Assembly: GCA_001028815.1 (NCBI GenBank)
Contig: LDJB01000001.1
Coordinates: 62,001-126,000 of the forward strand
Origin: Peptococcaceae bacterium 1109
GTDB lineage: Bacteria; Bacillota; Limnochordia; Darwinibacteriales; Darwinibacteriaceae
Reading direction: 5' to 3'
Length of the DNA: 64,000 nucleotides
Position numbers and translations under genes: made by a program. Positions 25,925 through 33,535 of this stretch are shown here, piece after piece. Each line of letters starts with the position of its first letter. The first letter of the stretch is position 1. The notes beneath the pieces were generated by a model. The model did not search any database, was not told the DNA's origin, and worked only from the letters and a program-made list of their open reading frames with translations.

Positions 25925-26940
25925 CACGCAAGCACCTCCAGTTCAACTTGTTGGCTTTCAAGGAAGCTTACCGCCTGGGAGAGCCGTTCTTCGTCCCCGA
26001 CCAGTTCGAGGACAAGCATCCCAAAGGGGAGGTCTTTCATTTGGTCGATGCGGCCAAACAAGATGTTGGCATCCACCTTGTAATTCTGGACCATGTGGGA
26101 AATGATGGGCTGGTGGGCCCTATCTCCCACAAAGCTGAGTTTCAGCAGGCGGCGGGGGCCCCGGGACTGAGAGGGGCGGTCCAAGAGCTCTGGTGGGATG
26201 TTAGCAGCAAAGGTTCCCCTGAGCATGCGTTTGGTAGCCTGCGCTTGCGGGCGGGTGAACACTTCCACCACTGGGCCCCACTCTTGGACTGTGCCGTGTT
26301 CCAGCACCGCAACGAGGTCGCAGATTTCCTGAATCACTGACATTTCGTGGGTAATGACCACTATGGTGAGATTGAACTGCTCGTTGATGGATTTAAGCAA
26401 CTGCAGCACTGACTTAGTGGTTTCTGGATCCAGGGCAGAGGTGGCTTCATCACACAGGAGCACACGGGGCTTATTGGCCAGGGCTCGGGCGATGCCCACT
26501 CTCTGCTTTTGCCCGCCGCTGAGTTGAGCGGGGTAGGCGTTGGCTTTATCAGAAAGGCCAACAAGCTCGAGAAGCTCCGCCACAGCTAGCCGCCGCTGGG
26601 CCGGGTCCACCTTGGCAATCTCCAAGGGAAAGGCGACATTTTCCGCAACAGTGCGGGATGAGAGCAGGTTAAAGTGCTGGAAGATCATACCCATTTTCTG
26701 GCGTGCTCGCCGGAGTTCTTTGGGGCTGAGCGTATCAAGGCGGACGTTATCCACCCAAACCTCACCTTGATCGGGAGTCTCCAAGAGGTTGATGCATCGC
26801 AGTAAGGTTGATTTCCCCGCTCCGCTAGGGCCAATAATCCCGAAAATCTTACCAGCGGGAATGTGAAGATGGACGTTATTGAGGGCATGCACCGCTTTGG
26901 CACCGCTGAAAGTCTTGCTTATACCTTTAAGTTGAATCAT
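25924..26940 (-). CDS. metN: Methionine ABC transporter ATP-binding protein
   Basis: 338 residues. Walker A GPSGAGKST, signature LSGGQKQRVGIARAL, Walker B VLLCDEATSALDP and switch His in VVITHEMSVI are intact. The last ~80 residues form the NIL domain (ACT-like), which binds methionine and shuts the transporter when the cell is replete. ATG 26940 is chosen with AGGGG at a usable distance; an in-frame ATG at 26949 sits directly on that site. First gene of metNIQ, 22 bp after the riboswitch terminator. Confidence 0.97.
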   Translation of the reverse strand: MIQLKGISKTFSGAKAVHALNNVHLHIPAGKIFGIIGPSGAGKSTLLRCINLLETPDQGEVWVDNVRLDTLSPKELRRARQKMGMIFQHFNLLSSRTVAENVAFPLEIAKVDPAQRRLAVAELLELVGLSDKANAYPAQLSGGQKQRVGIARALANKPRVLLCDEATSALDPETTKSVLQLLKSINEQFNLTIVVITHEMSVIQEICDLVAVLEHGTVQEWGPVVEVFTRPQAQATKRMLRGTFAANIPPELLDRPSQSRGPRRLLKLSFVGDRAHQPIISHMVQNYKVDANILFGRIDQMKDLPFGMLVLELVGDEERLSQAVSFLESQQVELEVLA

Positions 26941-26961
26941 TATACACATCCCCTACTGAGC

Positions 26962-26992
26962 AAATAAAAAACCTCTTCTGAGACAGAAGAGG
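26962..26992 (-). terminator. Riboswitch-controlled terminator before metN
   Basis: CCTCTTCTG and CAGAAGAGG form a perfect 9-bp stem around three bases, followed on the minus strand by a T run. AAGAGG in the riboswitch P1 3' strand can pair with CCTCTT of this stem, giving the antiterminator. Confidence 0.95.
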
Positions 26993-27014
26993 ACAATGGA
27001 TGAGCGTTACCCTC

Positions 27015-27120
27015 CTCTTATCTCTCTGGATCGCGATCCAGCAGGAATTGGCACCGGTTATGCTGCGCATCCGGTTGCCGGGTTTCATCGGGCCAGTCCC
27101 TCCACCTCTCTGGATAAGAG
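27015..27120 (-). promoter_or_regulatory. SAM-I riboswitch of metNIQ
   Basis: Read on the minus strand: CTCTTATCCAGAGAGGTGG, GGACTGGCCCGATGAAACCC, GGCAACCGG, GGTGCCAATTCCTGC and AGAGATAAGAG. CTCTTAT (27120-27114) and ATAAGAG (27021-27015) close P1. It differs from the metK copy mainly in P3 and P4, as expected for independent family members. Confidence 0.97.
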
Positions 27121-27167
27121 TGCAAATTCATGTTATACTTGGCGTATGGGGTTTACATATTTATTTT

Positions 27168-27196
27168 AGTATAAAAGGCAAGATCTAGATTGTCAA
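27168..27196 (-). promoter_or_regulatory. Sigma-A promoter of the metNIQ leader
   Basis: On the minus strand TTGACA (27196-27191), 17-bp spacer, TATACT (27173-27168). It lies about 48 bp before the riboswitch and back-to-back with the degS-like gene. Confidence 0.88.
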
Positions 27197-27218
27197 TCAC
27201 AAATAGTAGGCGATAGGC

Positions 27219-28370
27219 ATGAGTGATCGAACTTTACTCTCAACTGCCAGGGTGGAAAACATCCTCCGGGATACACTGGATGCTTTGGAGCAAGGCAAGA
27301 ACGAAATGTACGATATCGCGGAGCATGCCAGGCAGGAATTTGAGAGGTTGCAGGCAGAATTAGAAGAAGTGCAGGTAGATGTGGGTCAAGCTATCAGTAC
27401 TGTGGAGGTTTTGGAGCAGCGGTTTAAGCATGCCCGCATCCGGTTGTACCAGATGAGCCGGGATTACGATCATTATTCCGAGCAAGATAAGGCCAATGCG
27501 TACCGGGAAGCGGAACGCATCCGGGAGTCCCTGGCGGTTGCCCGGGAACGGGAGCGTAATCTCAGCCAACAGCGGCGCAGCCTTGAAGTGTCCCTCGCTC
27601 GCGTGGAGGAAATTGCTTCTAAGGCGGAGCGCTTTGTCTCTCAAGTGGGGGTTGCCCTCAACTTCTTGGCAGGGAACATTCGTGACGTTAACGAACAGCT
27701 AGAATGTGTGCAGGTCAAACATGAAATCGCCCAAGGCATTTTGAAGGGCCAGGAAGATGAGCGCAAGCGGCTGGCCAGGGAGATCCATGATGGGCCTGTG
27801 CAAGATATGGCCAATATTGCTTTGCGCTTGGATATTGTGGAACGGCTGTATGGCGTAGGGCGCTTTGAAGAAGCGGGGCAGGAGTTCAGTTCGCTTAAGG
27901 GTTTAGTCAAGACTATCATCGGGGATATTCGCCGCATCATCTATGATCTTAGCCCCATGGCTTTGGATGACTTAGGGCTGGTGCACACTGTGACCCGCTA
28001 TGTACAGGAAAACTGCGAGCGACAGGGCGTGCACGGCGAAGTTAGAGTAGTGGGGCGGGAAGAGCGGCTTGCCGCGACTGTTGAGGTTGCGGTGTTTCGG
28101 ACGGTCCAAGAAGCTGTGAACAACAGCTTAAGGCACGGACGCCCAACGGAAGTCCTAGTGCGTTTGGAGTTTCTCGGCGATCGCATCGGTGTGGGGGTAT
28201 TTGATAACGGCGTGGGGTTTAACCTTGTTGAGGTTCGCCGCCTTCTCCAGGAGGGCCGTCATTACGGCTTAGTAGGCATGGAAGATCGAATCAAACTCCT
28301 GAACGGCACACTAAAGATACACTCGGCTCCTGGGCAAGGCACGAGGATTGTGGCAACTGTACCGCTGTAG
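27219..28370 (+). CDS. degS: Cytoplasmic sensor histidine kinase, DegS type
   Basis: 383 residues, no membrane segment. The N-terminal half is a long coiled-coil DegS sensor domain (about 1-175, REAERIRESLAVARERERNL). HisKA_3 follows, with REIHDGPVQDMANIALRLD and phospho-accepting His190. The HATPase domain shows the N box EAVNNSLRHG, G1 DNGVGF and GLVGMEDRI. DegS phosphorylates DegU to control motility, competence and secreted products. The response regulator gene is 27 bp downstream. Order degS-degU-comFA matches B. subtilis. Confidence 0.93.
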   Translation: MSDRTLLSTARVENILRDTLDALEQGKNEMYDIAEHARQEFERLQAELEEVQVDVGQAISTVEVLEQRFKHARIRLYQMSRDYDHYSEQDKANAYREAERIRESLAVARERERNLSQQRRSLEVSLARVEEIASKAERFVSQVGVALNFLAGNIRDVNEQLECVQVKHEIAQGILKGQEDERKRLAREIHDGPVQDMANIALRLDIVERLYGVGRFEEAGQEFSSLKGLVKTIIGDIRRIIYDLSPMALDDLGLVHTVTRYVQENCERQGVHGEVRVVGREERLAATVEVAVFRTVQEAVNNSLRHGRPTEVLVRLEFLGDRIGVGVFDNGVGFNLVEVRRLLQEGRHYGLVGMEDRIKLLNGTLKIHSAPGQGTRIVATVPL

Positions 28371-28397
28371 TCTCATACGAGGTGGAGGGGAATTAGT

Positions 28398-29072
28398 TTG
28401 GATACAATCCGGGTGATGCTGGTTGATGATCATGCGCTGCTGCGCCAGGGTTTGACCAGGCTGCTGGAATTAGATGAAGACCTGGAGGTTATCGGGCAGA
28501 CGGCCACTGGTACAGCAGCTCTGGCTATGGTTCAGGATATCCATCCAGATGTGGTGGTGCTGGACGTTAACTTACCGGACATGACAGGGATTGAGGTGGC
28601 AGGCAGGATACGGAAGCTCTGCCCGGAGATACGCATCCTTGCATTGACCATTCACGATGATGTCTCCTACATCAGTGAGATGATCAGGGCCGGTGTGGAC
28701 GGCTACATGCTTAAGGACGCGGAACCAGCGCGCCTTATCGGTGCCATCAAGCGCATCGGGGTAGGCGAGTCTGTCTTCCCTAGCCACCTCATGGAAAAGG
28801 TGGCGGAGCGCTACCACCGCATCAGCGAAGAGTATGGACGCATACAGACGGCTGCCACCTTAGAGGAGCTGCAGCTTACGCCTAGGGAACAAGAGGTGCT
28901 GCAGTGCATCGTCCAGGGCTTGAGCAACAAGGAGATCGCTGCCCAACTGTTTATCAGTGAGAAGACGGTGAAAAACCACATTACCAGCCTCCTGCGGAAG
29001 CTAAATGTGGACGACCGCACTCAGGCTGCGGTGTACGCTGTCACTAAAGGCCTGTTCAGGACACCCCTGTAA
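28398..29072 (+). CDS. degU: Response regulator, DegU type (NarL/FixJ family)
   Basis: 224 residues. Receiver domain: MLVDDHALLRQG acidic pair, phospho-acceptor Asp56 in VVVLDVNLPDMTG, and the Lys of MLKDAEP. The LuxR-type HTH is at about 160-220: LTPREQEVLQCIVQGLSNKEIA, with recognition helix SEKTVKNHITSL. The start is TTG 28398 with GGTGGAGGGG 7 bp upstream. It pairs with the DegS-like kinase. Its last 17 bp overlap the convergent HD-domain gene, with no intrinsic terminator between them. The C-terminal helix resembles that of the small GerE-like protein 1 kb downstream. Confidence 0.93.
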   Translation: MDTIRVMLVDDHALLRQGLTRLLELDEDLEVIGQTATGTAALAMVQDIHPDVVVLDVNLPDMTGIEVAGRIRKLCPEIRILALTIHDDVSYISEMIRAGVDGYMLKDAEPARLIGAIKRIGVGESVFPSHLMEKVAERYHRISEEYGRIQTAATLEELQLTPREQEVLQCIVQGLSNKEIAAQLFISEKTVKNHITSLLRKLNVDDRTQAAVYAVTKGLFRTPL

Positions 29073-29760
29073 GAGGGCTGTCGTAGGCCTCATTAACGTG
29101 GCCTAAGAGCTCGAGCCCATTGATTACCAGGCGGAAACGGGTGCCGAGGAGCTCTGCTGCCGTTTTGCACATCTCCATGCGCTTCAGGTAGATCTCGAAG
29201 TAGTCCATGATCTGGCAGGCTTGCTGGTCAAACTCTATATCAAACGTGATGGTGCGCTGCTCCTGGTCCACAGTGAGGCGGGAGTCGAGGATCGCGAGGT
29301 TTACCCGGTCATGGATGGCGGGGCGGCCGTTCCCTTCCCGATTCACCCTCGTGCGGTGGGCATCGCTTTTGTCTGCCAAGATGAGGGCTGCAGCCATGGG
29401 TGTGACCGGCTCGCCGATTTCCTCTTCGTGGTTGGCGATGGCAGTGGTGATGGTGCAGATCTCATCAAGATCCATGCCCAGAAGGCGCAGTTCGGTGTAG
29501 ACGATATTTGCCCCAGAAATGCCGTGGTGCTTACGGTTGTGCATGTTGCCGATGTCGTGGAGATAGCCGGTGATCCTGCCGAGCTCCACCATGCGCTCGC
29601 TGTAGCCCAGCTCTTGTAGGATCATCCCAGTGGTGTTAGCCACATAGGTGACGTGGCGCATGCCGTGTTCGGTATATCCCCGTGCCCGAAGGTACGCATT
29701 TGCCCGTTCAATTAAGCCGGTGAATACCGGGTTGTCCCGAATTTCCTGGAAAGTGATCAT
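29056..29760 (-). CDS. HD-domain metal-dependent phosphohydrolase
   Basis: 234 residues. HD superfamily pattern: HGMRHVTYVANTT (first His), GYLHDIGNMHNRKHHGISGA (HD pair and further His) and ILADKSDAHR (final Asp). The closest named relatives would be HD proteins acting on nucleotides; the substrate is not apparent. The C-terminal ~80 residues (TITFDIEFDQQACQIMDYFE) are a small alpha/beta domain. GGAGG lies 7 bp before ATG 29760. The 3' end overlaps degU by 17 bp on the opposite strand. In B. subtilis a DegV-family gene occupies this place. Confidence 0.82.
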   Translation of the reverse strand: MITFQEIRDNPVFTGLIERANAYLRARGYTEHGMRHVTYVANTTGMILQELGYSERMVELGRITGYLHDIGNMHNRKHHGISGANIVYTELRLLGMDLDEICTITTAIANHEEEIGEPVTPMAAALILADKSDAHRTRVNREGNGRPAIHDRVNLAILDSRLTVDQEQRTITFDIEFDQQACQIMDYFEIYLKRMEMCKTAAELLGTRFRLVINGLELLGHVNEAYDSPLTGVS

Positions 29761-29792
29761 CCCCGATCCTCCTTTATAAGGTTTTATATTAG

Positions 29793-29821
29793 TTTATACC
29801 ACAGACAAAGCTGTACTGCAA
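29793..29821 (-). promoter_or_regulatory. Sigma-A promoter of the HD-domain gene
   Basis: On the minus strand TTGCAG (29821-29816), 17-bp spacer, TATAAA (29798-29793), about 30 bp before the ATG at 29760. Confidence 0.72.
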
Positions 29822-29904
29822 TTGTCGATTTAGGGAGAAGGTCCTAGGGAATTTGGGACTTTTGTCCGATTTTCTCAAAATGGCATGAATGTTAAAATAC
29901 AGTC

Positions 29905-30006
29905 AAAAGGCACTACCCAGCACTTTTGAGAGCCTGGTAAGTGTTTTATCAGCAGAGCGGCAGCCACCCCCAAACCCCGACCCCCGGCTGCCGTCTTTGT
30001 TTTGCC
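29905..30006 (+). ncRNA. Candidate structured small RNA or leader in the 338-bp gap
   Basis: The gap 29761-30098 holds no convincing coding frame. Within it, CACTACCCAG (29911-29920) can pair with CTGGTAAGTG (29934-29943), with two internal mismatches. It is followed by a strong hairpin CGGCAGCC/GGCTGCCG (29958-29965 with 29986-29993) whose 20-base loop is almost only C and A, and then by TCTTTGTTTTG. The order stem, hairpin, T tract suggests a short transcript with its own terminator. An A/T-rich TTAAAAT lies just upstream but has no good -35. Alternatively the hairpin ends transcripts running on from degU. Confidence 0.35.
29958..30005 (+). terminator. GC-rich hairpin with T-rich tail
   Basis: Perfect 8-bp stem CGGCAGCC/GGCTGCCG, followed by TCTTTGTTTTG. 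The large C-rich loop is unusual. It could end a small RNA or antisense readthrough from degU. Confidence 0.6.
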
Positions 30007-30032
30007 CTCCAAAAGATAGCCCTGGAATAATG

Positions 30033-30061
30033 CGGACAATAGCCTAGCAGTGGAATATAAT
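30033..30061 (+). promoter_or_regulatory. Promoter of the GerE-like gene
   Basis: CGGACA (30033-30038), 17-bp spacer, perfect TATAAT (30056-30061), 37 bp before the ATG. The -35 is only a partial match. Confidence 0.6.
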
Positions 30062-30098
30062 ACAACACCACTGACATGGCAAACAGGGGGGGCAGCCG

Positions 30099-30317
30099 AT
30101 GAACAATCGAGGCCTCACACTTCTCACCCCACGCGAGTGTGAGGTGCTGAAGCTAATCGCTAAAGGCTACACTAACTCGGAAATTGCCGAGGAGTTGTTT
30201 ATCAGCAAGCATACAGTGAAAAACCACGTTAGCAACATCTACCGCAAGCTAGGGGAAGATGACCGCACTCGAGTGGCTCTAATGGCGGTGCGGCGCGGCT
30301 TGGTTTCACTGGATTAG
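30099..30317 (+). CDS. Stand-alone LuxR/GerE-type HTH regulator
   Basis: 72 residues consisting of little more than one LuxR-type HTH: LTPRECEVLKLIAKGYTNSEIA (two adjoining stretches), recognition helix SKHTVKNHVSNIYRKL and closing DRTRVALMAVRRGL. There is no receiver domain, as in GerE of Bacillus (about 74 residues), the late sporulation regulator. Sporulation is not otherwise evident here, so orthology is uncertain. It has its own promoter and terminator, hence is monocistronic. Its HTH is close to the one in the adjacent DegU-like protein and it could compete for DegU sites. Confidence 0.85.
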   Translation: MNNRGLTLLTPRECEVLKLIAKGYTNSEIAEELFISKHTVKNHVSNIYRKLGEDDRTRVALMAVRRGLVSLD

Positions 30318-30322
30318 CAGGT

Positions 30323-30357
30323 GAAGCGGCTTGAAGTAAAGCCGCTTTCTTCCTTTT
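30323..30357 (+). terminator. Terminator of the GerE-like gene
   Basis: AAGCGGCTT and AAGCCGCTT pair around a six-base loop, followed by TCTTCCTTTTT. Confidence 0.88.
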
Positions 30358-30420
30358 TAGCAGGTATTTCCCTGGTTGATCTCGAAGATGGACGTGCCCA
30401 AGGGATGAGCGGGAGGTACT

Positions 30421-32061
30421 ATGCTAAAGTTACAGATTATTTCCACAACTTTTCCTGCTGGGCACAAGCTGTGGGTTGCCCGCGATCCACAGGGCATTTC
30501 TCAGTGGTCTGCGGGCTCCGGGCGGCACCGGGCTATGGGACAGCCCCTTCCGGGGGACGAGGTTTACCAGCGCCTCTCCGTACTGCAGGCACGGGGGCCC
30601 TTGGGCAGCCTTGCCCGACTCGCGGCGGCCCTGGGCAGCCGGGGGATTGCTCCGGGCCCCGGCCTTGGTGATCCTGGCCATATCTTAGCTGCTGGCCTTG
30701 GGATACTGCAGGAAGCTGTGGCAGGCCGGATCGTCTTCCAGGACCGCCTGATGTCTCTTCTGAGAGATGAGGGCCTGTGGCCGCTGGAGGCAGCCCGCCT
30801 TTTGGATTATGCATCCTACCACGGCTTGGTAGAGCAGCTGCCAGGTATCAGCCGCTTGTCTTGGGGGGCACTGCGGTGCAACCGCTGTGGCGGACAGAAT
30901 GTAGTGTTTGAGCCTTGCCCTGTGTGTAGGCGGAGGGAATGCCCCCTGTGCGCGGACTGCCTCACCCTCGGGGCAAGCCGAGGCTGCCGCATACTTGTCT
31001 CCGCTCCCTTCTCTGGGAAAGCCTTCTCTGGCGAGGCGGACTTCACCCTCGCATACCAGCTTACTCCCGCCCAAGTTAGGGCAGCAGCGCAGCTGGAAGA
31101 GTTCTGGCAGAGCCCCAGCCAGCGCACTTTAGTGTGGGCCGCTTGTGGGGCAGGGAAAACGGAAGTCACCTATCCTTTGATGCGCAGAGCACTGCGAGAA
31201 GGACACCAAGTGCTCTTTGCCGTGCCCCGCCAGGACGTTGTCCGGGAGCTTGCAGAGCGATTTCGCTCTGCTTTTACCGGTGTAGAAATCGCGGTACACT
31301 ACGGCGGCCAGCCGTGGCAGGCTCAAGGGCAGCTTGTAATTGCCACGACCCACCAGGTCCTTCACTTTTACCAACGCTTCGGGCTGGCGATCCTAGATGA
31401 GGTAGATGCCTTTCCTTACCACGGCAGTGAGATGCTGCGCTTCGGGCTCATCAGGGCTCTGGGACCGAAAGGGAAACTGGTTGAGATGAGCGCCACCCCC
31501 AATCCTGTGCCTCGGAAGGGCACCGCGGTGACCATTCCTGTGCGGCACCACGGCTACCCACTCCCTGAACCAGAGTTCGTAAAGTCACGATCGGGAGAGA
31601 TTCCCCCGGCCATACTCAAGCTCATTGAGGAAAGCCCCCACCAGTGGATCGTGTTCGTTCCCACAGTGGCCGCCTGTGAGGAACTGGCTGCCGCGCTTAG
31701 GGAGAAGCTCCGGGAAAAGGTGGCCGCTTGTCACTCTCGGCATCCCCAGCGTCACGAGGAGATCAAGGCCTTCAGGTACGGGGAGAAGCGCATCATAGTG
31801 GCCACCGCGGTCTTAGAGCGGGGAGTCACCTTCCCTGGGGTGCAGGTAGTGGTGGTTGATGCGGATCACCCCGTCTTCTCCCGCAGTGCCTTGGTACAGA
31901 TGGCAGGGAGAGTGGGGCGGACCGCCGATCACCCTTCGGGAACAGTCGTACTTTGCGGTACTAGGAAAAACGGGGCCATTAAGGGCGCCCAGGCCATGAT
32001 TAAGCAGTTGAACCAAGAAGGAGCGGAGCTTGGCCTGCTTAAGGGTGAGGGCTATGCTTAG
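30421..32061 (+). CDS. comFA: Competence DNA translocase ComFA
   Basis: 546 residues. ComFA is a DEAD-box-like ATPase that drives single-stranded DNA through the ComEC channel in natural transformation. An N-terminal part (1-155) leads to a four-Cys zinc-binding region (CNRCGG, CPVCRRRECPLCADC; about 160-190). Helicase motifs follow: I AACGAGKTEVTYP (Lys246), II DEVDAFPYH (the usual ComFA form of DEAD), III MSATPNP, and VI QMAGRVGR. GGGAGG precedes ATG 30421 at a short distance. The gene for the partner ComFC overlaps its end by 8 bp. Cytoplasmic face of the inner membrane. Confidence 0.96.
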   Translation: MLKLQIISTTFPAGHKLWVARDPQGISQWSAGSGRHRAMGQPLPGDEVYQRLSVLQARGPLGSLARLAAALGSRGIAPGPGLGDPGHILAAGLGILQEAVAGRIVFQDRLMSLLRDEGLWPLEAARLLDYASYHGLVEQLPGISRLSWGALRCNRCGGQNVVFEPCPVCRRRECPLCADCLTLGASRGCRILVSAPFSGKAFSGEADFTLAYQLTPAQVRAAAQLEEFWQSPSQRTLVWAACGAGKTEVTYPLMRRALREGHQVLFAVPRQDVVRELAERFRSAFTGVEIAVHYGGQPWQAQGQLVIATTHQVLHFYQRFGLAILDEVDAFPYHGSEMLRFGLIRALGPKGKLVEMSATPNPVPRKGTAVTIPVRHHGYPLPEPEFVKSRSGEIPPAILKLIEESPHQWIVFVPTVAACEELAAALREKLREKVAACHSRHPQRHEEIKAFRYGEKRIIVATAVLERGVTFPGVQVVVVDADHPVFSRSALVQMAGRVGRTADHPSGTVVLCGTRKNGAIKGAQAMIKQLNQEGAELGLLKGEGYA

Positions 32062-32722
32062 GTGGCTGGGCATGATTGAGGATTTCCTCTTTCCAGAACC
32101 CCTCTACTGCCCGCTGTGCGGGGAACAGCCCTTGGATTTCCTGGAGTGCTGCGGGAAGTGCCTAGCCCAGCTGGGAATTGACTGGAAGCTGAGGCCCGTA
32201 GGTTCCAGGCTTACTGGGAGCCTCTTTGTATACCGGGATTACGGTCGGGAAGTTGTGCAGCAGCTGAAGTTCCATGGCGGTTACCGCACTGCGGTGGCAG
32301 TGGGTGCCCTCTTGGGCCGTGCTTTGAGGGAGACACCGGAGTTTGCGGAAGTTGAACTACTGGTCCCCGTTCCGCTGCATCCTGCCAGAGAAAGGCGGCG
32401 CGGCTTCAACCAAGCGGAAGCCCTGGCCCATGGTATCAGGAGCCAATGGCCAAGGCCACTCTTTCATGGTTTGGTGCGGGTGCGAGATACCCCCGCCCAG
32501 AGCGGTCTCTCTTTAGAGGAGCGCCGTTCCAACGTAAGGCGGGCTTTTGCAGTGGTAACGGATGTGGCCTTGGCGGGGAAGCGCTGCCTGGTTGTGGATG
32601 ATGTGATGACCTCTGGATCCACTTTTGAGGGGGTGGCAGGCGTCCTAGAAAGCCTAGGCGCAGTGTGCTTGGGGGTGAGTGCTGCCCGGGCAGTCTTGGA
32701 AAAGAACCCAAGTCAGTGCTAA
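32054..32722 (+). CDS. comFC: ComFC phosphoribosyltransferase-like competence protein
   Basis: 222 residues. An N-terminal zinc-finger-like segment (FPEPLYCPLCG, then CCGKC) is followed by the type I phosphoribosyltransferase fold with PVPLHPARERRRGFNQAEAL and PRPP loop CLVVDDVMTSGSTFEG. ComFC interacts with ComFA and DprA during transformation; enzymatic activity has not been settled. I give ATG 32054, overlapping comFA by 8 bp; ATG 32072 has a better spaced AGGTGG and is a real alternative. The stop codon overlaps the TAAA of the flagellar promoter. Confidence 0.93.
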   Translation: MLRWLGMIEDFLFPEPLYCPLCGEQPLDFLECCGKCLAQLGIDWKLRPVGSRLTGSLFVYRDYGREVVQQLKFHGGYRTAVAVGALLGRALRETPEFAEVELLVPVPLHPARERRRGFNQAEALAHGIRSQWPRPLFHGLVRVRDTPAQSGLSLEERRSNVRRAFAVVTDVALAGKRCLVVDDVMTSGSTFEGVAGVLESLGAVCLGVSAARAVLEKNPSQC

Positions 32723-32746
32723 AGAATCTGTGAGGGATGCCGACAT
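32720..32746 (+). promoter_or_regulatory. Sigma-D (sigma-28) promoter of the flgM operon
   Basis: TAAA (32720-32723), 15-bp spacer, GCCGACAT (32739-32746). The known sigma-D consensus is TAAA-N15-GCCGATAT, so only one base deviates. It lies 50 bp before flgM. Confidence 0.88.
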
Positions 32747-32795
32747 TTGTTACAGGGACGGTTTTAGCCGCCCGCAGGAATAGGGGGGTATTCCC

Positions 32796-33074
32796 ATGAT
32801 TAGGCCAAACAAGCCCATCGGGCAAGTCTCGCGGATCTATGAAACAGCTGCCGGGGCTCGGCGCCTGCCAAAGGCGGAGTTGGCCGCGCTCAACGATGAT
32901 GTGCGCTTATCAGATGAGGGTCGGGAAATTCAGGCTGTTCGGAATGCGGTGAGTAGTGCAGAAGATATTCGCCCAGTCGCAGAGGAGATTCGGGTGAAAG
33001 TGCAGACCGGCACTTACGAGGTTTCCAGCCGGCAGATCGCAGCATCGATGCTGCGGCGGCTGGGCATCAGGTGA
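32796..33074 (+). CDS. flgM: Anti-sigma-28 factor FlgM
   Basis: 92 residues, small and polar as usual for FlgM. The N-terminal part is disordered in pattern. The C-terminal helices bind sigma-D: LSDEGREIQAVRNAVSSAEDI, then RVKVQTGTYEVSSRQIAASMLRRLG (two adjoining stretches), the family's conserved end. It keeps late flagellar transcription off until the hook is finished. AGGGGGG-type site before ATG 32796. Being behind a sigma-D promoter, it gives negative feedback. Confidence 0.95.
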   Translation: MIRPNKPIGQVSRIYETAAGARRLPKAELAALNDDVRLSDEGREIQAVRNAVSSAEDIRPVAEEIRVKVQTGTYEVSSRQIAASMLRRLGIR

Positions 33075-33079
33075 GGCTC

Positions 33080-33532
33080 ATGGGGGAACTAGATGCCTTG
33101 CTAGCCGCGCTCACAGCAGAAAACGAAGTCATCGAACGCCTCATTGAACTAGGAGAGGCGAAACAGGCCGCCTTTCAAAATGCAGAAAAGGTGGCCGCCA
33201 TTTTCCGGGAAGAGGAAGCGTGCCTCATCCGCCTTGATGCCCTAGAGGGCCAGCGCCTTGCTCACACAGAAGCCTTGGTGGGAGACATGACCGGGGCGGG
33301 CCTTGTGGAACAGCTGGGGCCAGAGGGGGTTGGGGTGCAGAAGCTCTTGGAAAAACTGGCGGAAAACGTGAAGCGGCTGCAGGAGATCAACGATCTCAAC
33401 CAAGAGTTGCTCCGGGAGTCACTGCAGTATGTACAGTTCTCTCTCAATGCCCTCAGTGGGGATGTTGCCATCACTTATGATCGGACAGGCTCCACACCCC
33501 AGGGCACATCCACATTCGACCGGAAGGTGTAG
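33080..33532 (+). CDS. flgN: Flagellar export chaperone FlgN
   Basis: About 150 residues, nearly all helical, with coiled-coil heptads: LLAALTAENEVIERLIELGEAKQAAF and ENVKRLQEINDLNQELLRESLQYV (adjoining stretches). FlgN binds the hook-filament junction proteins FlgK and FlgL before export, and both genes follow. ATG 33080 has AGGTGA 5 bp upstream; GTG 33071 overlapping the flgM stop is the alternative. Confidence 0.9.
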   Translation: MGELDALLAALTAENEVIERLIELGEAKQAAFQNAEKVAAIFREEEACLIRLDALEGQRLAHTEALVGDMTGAGLVEQLGPEGVGVQKLLEKLAENVKRLQEINDLNQELLRESLQYVQFSLNALSGDVAITYDRTGSTPQGTSTFDRKV

Positions 33533-33535
33533 CGT

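Noticed and set aside
29880..29898. Possible sigma-54 promoter (TGGCATGAATGTTAAA)
   Set aside because: The GG of the -24 element is present but the essential GC of the -12 element is missing, and no activator gene is near.
31396..31412. DEVD in place of DEAD in ComFA considered as a lost active site
   Set aside because: DEVDAF is the usual form of this motif in ComFA proteins.
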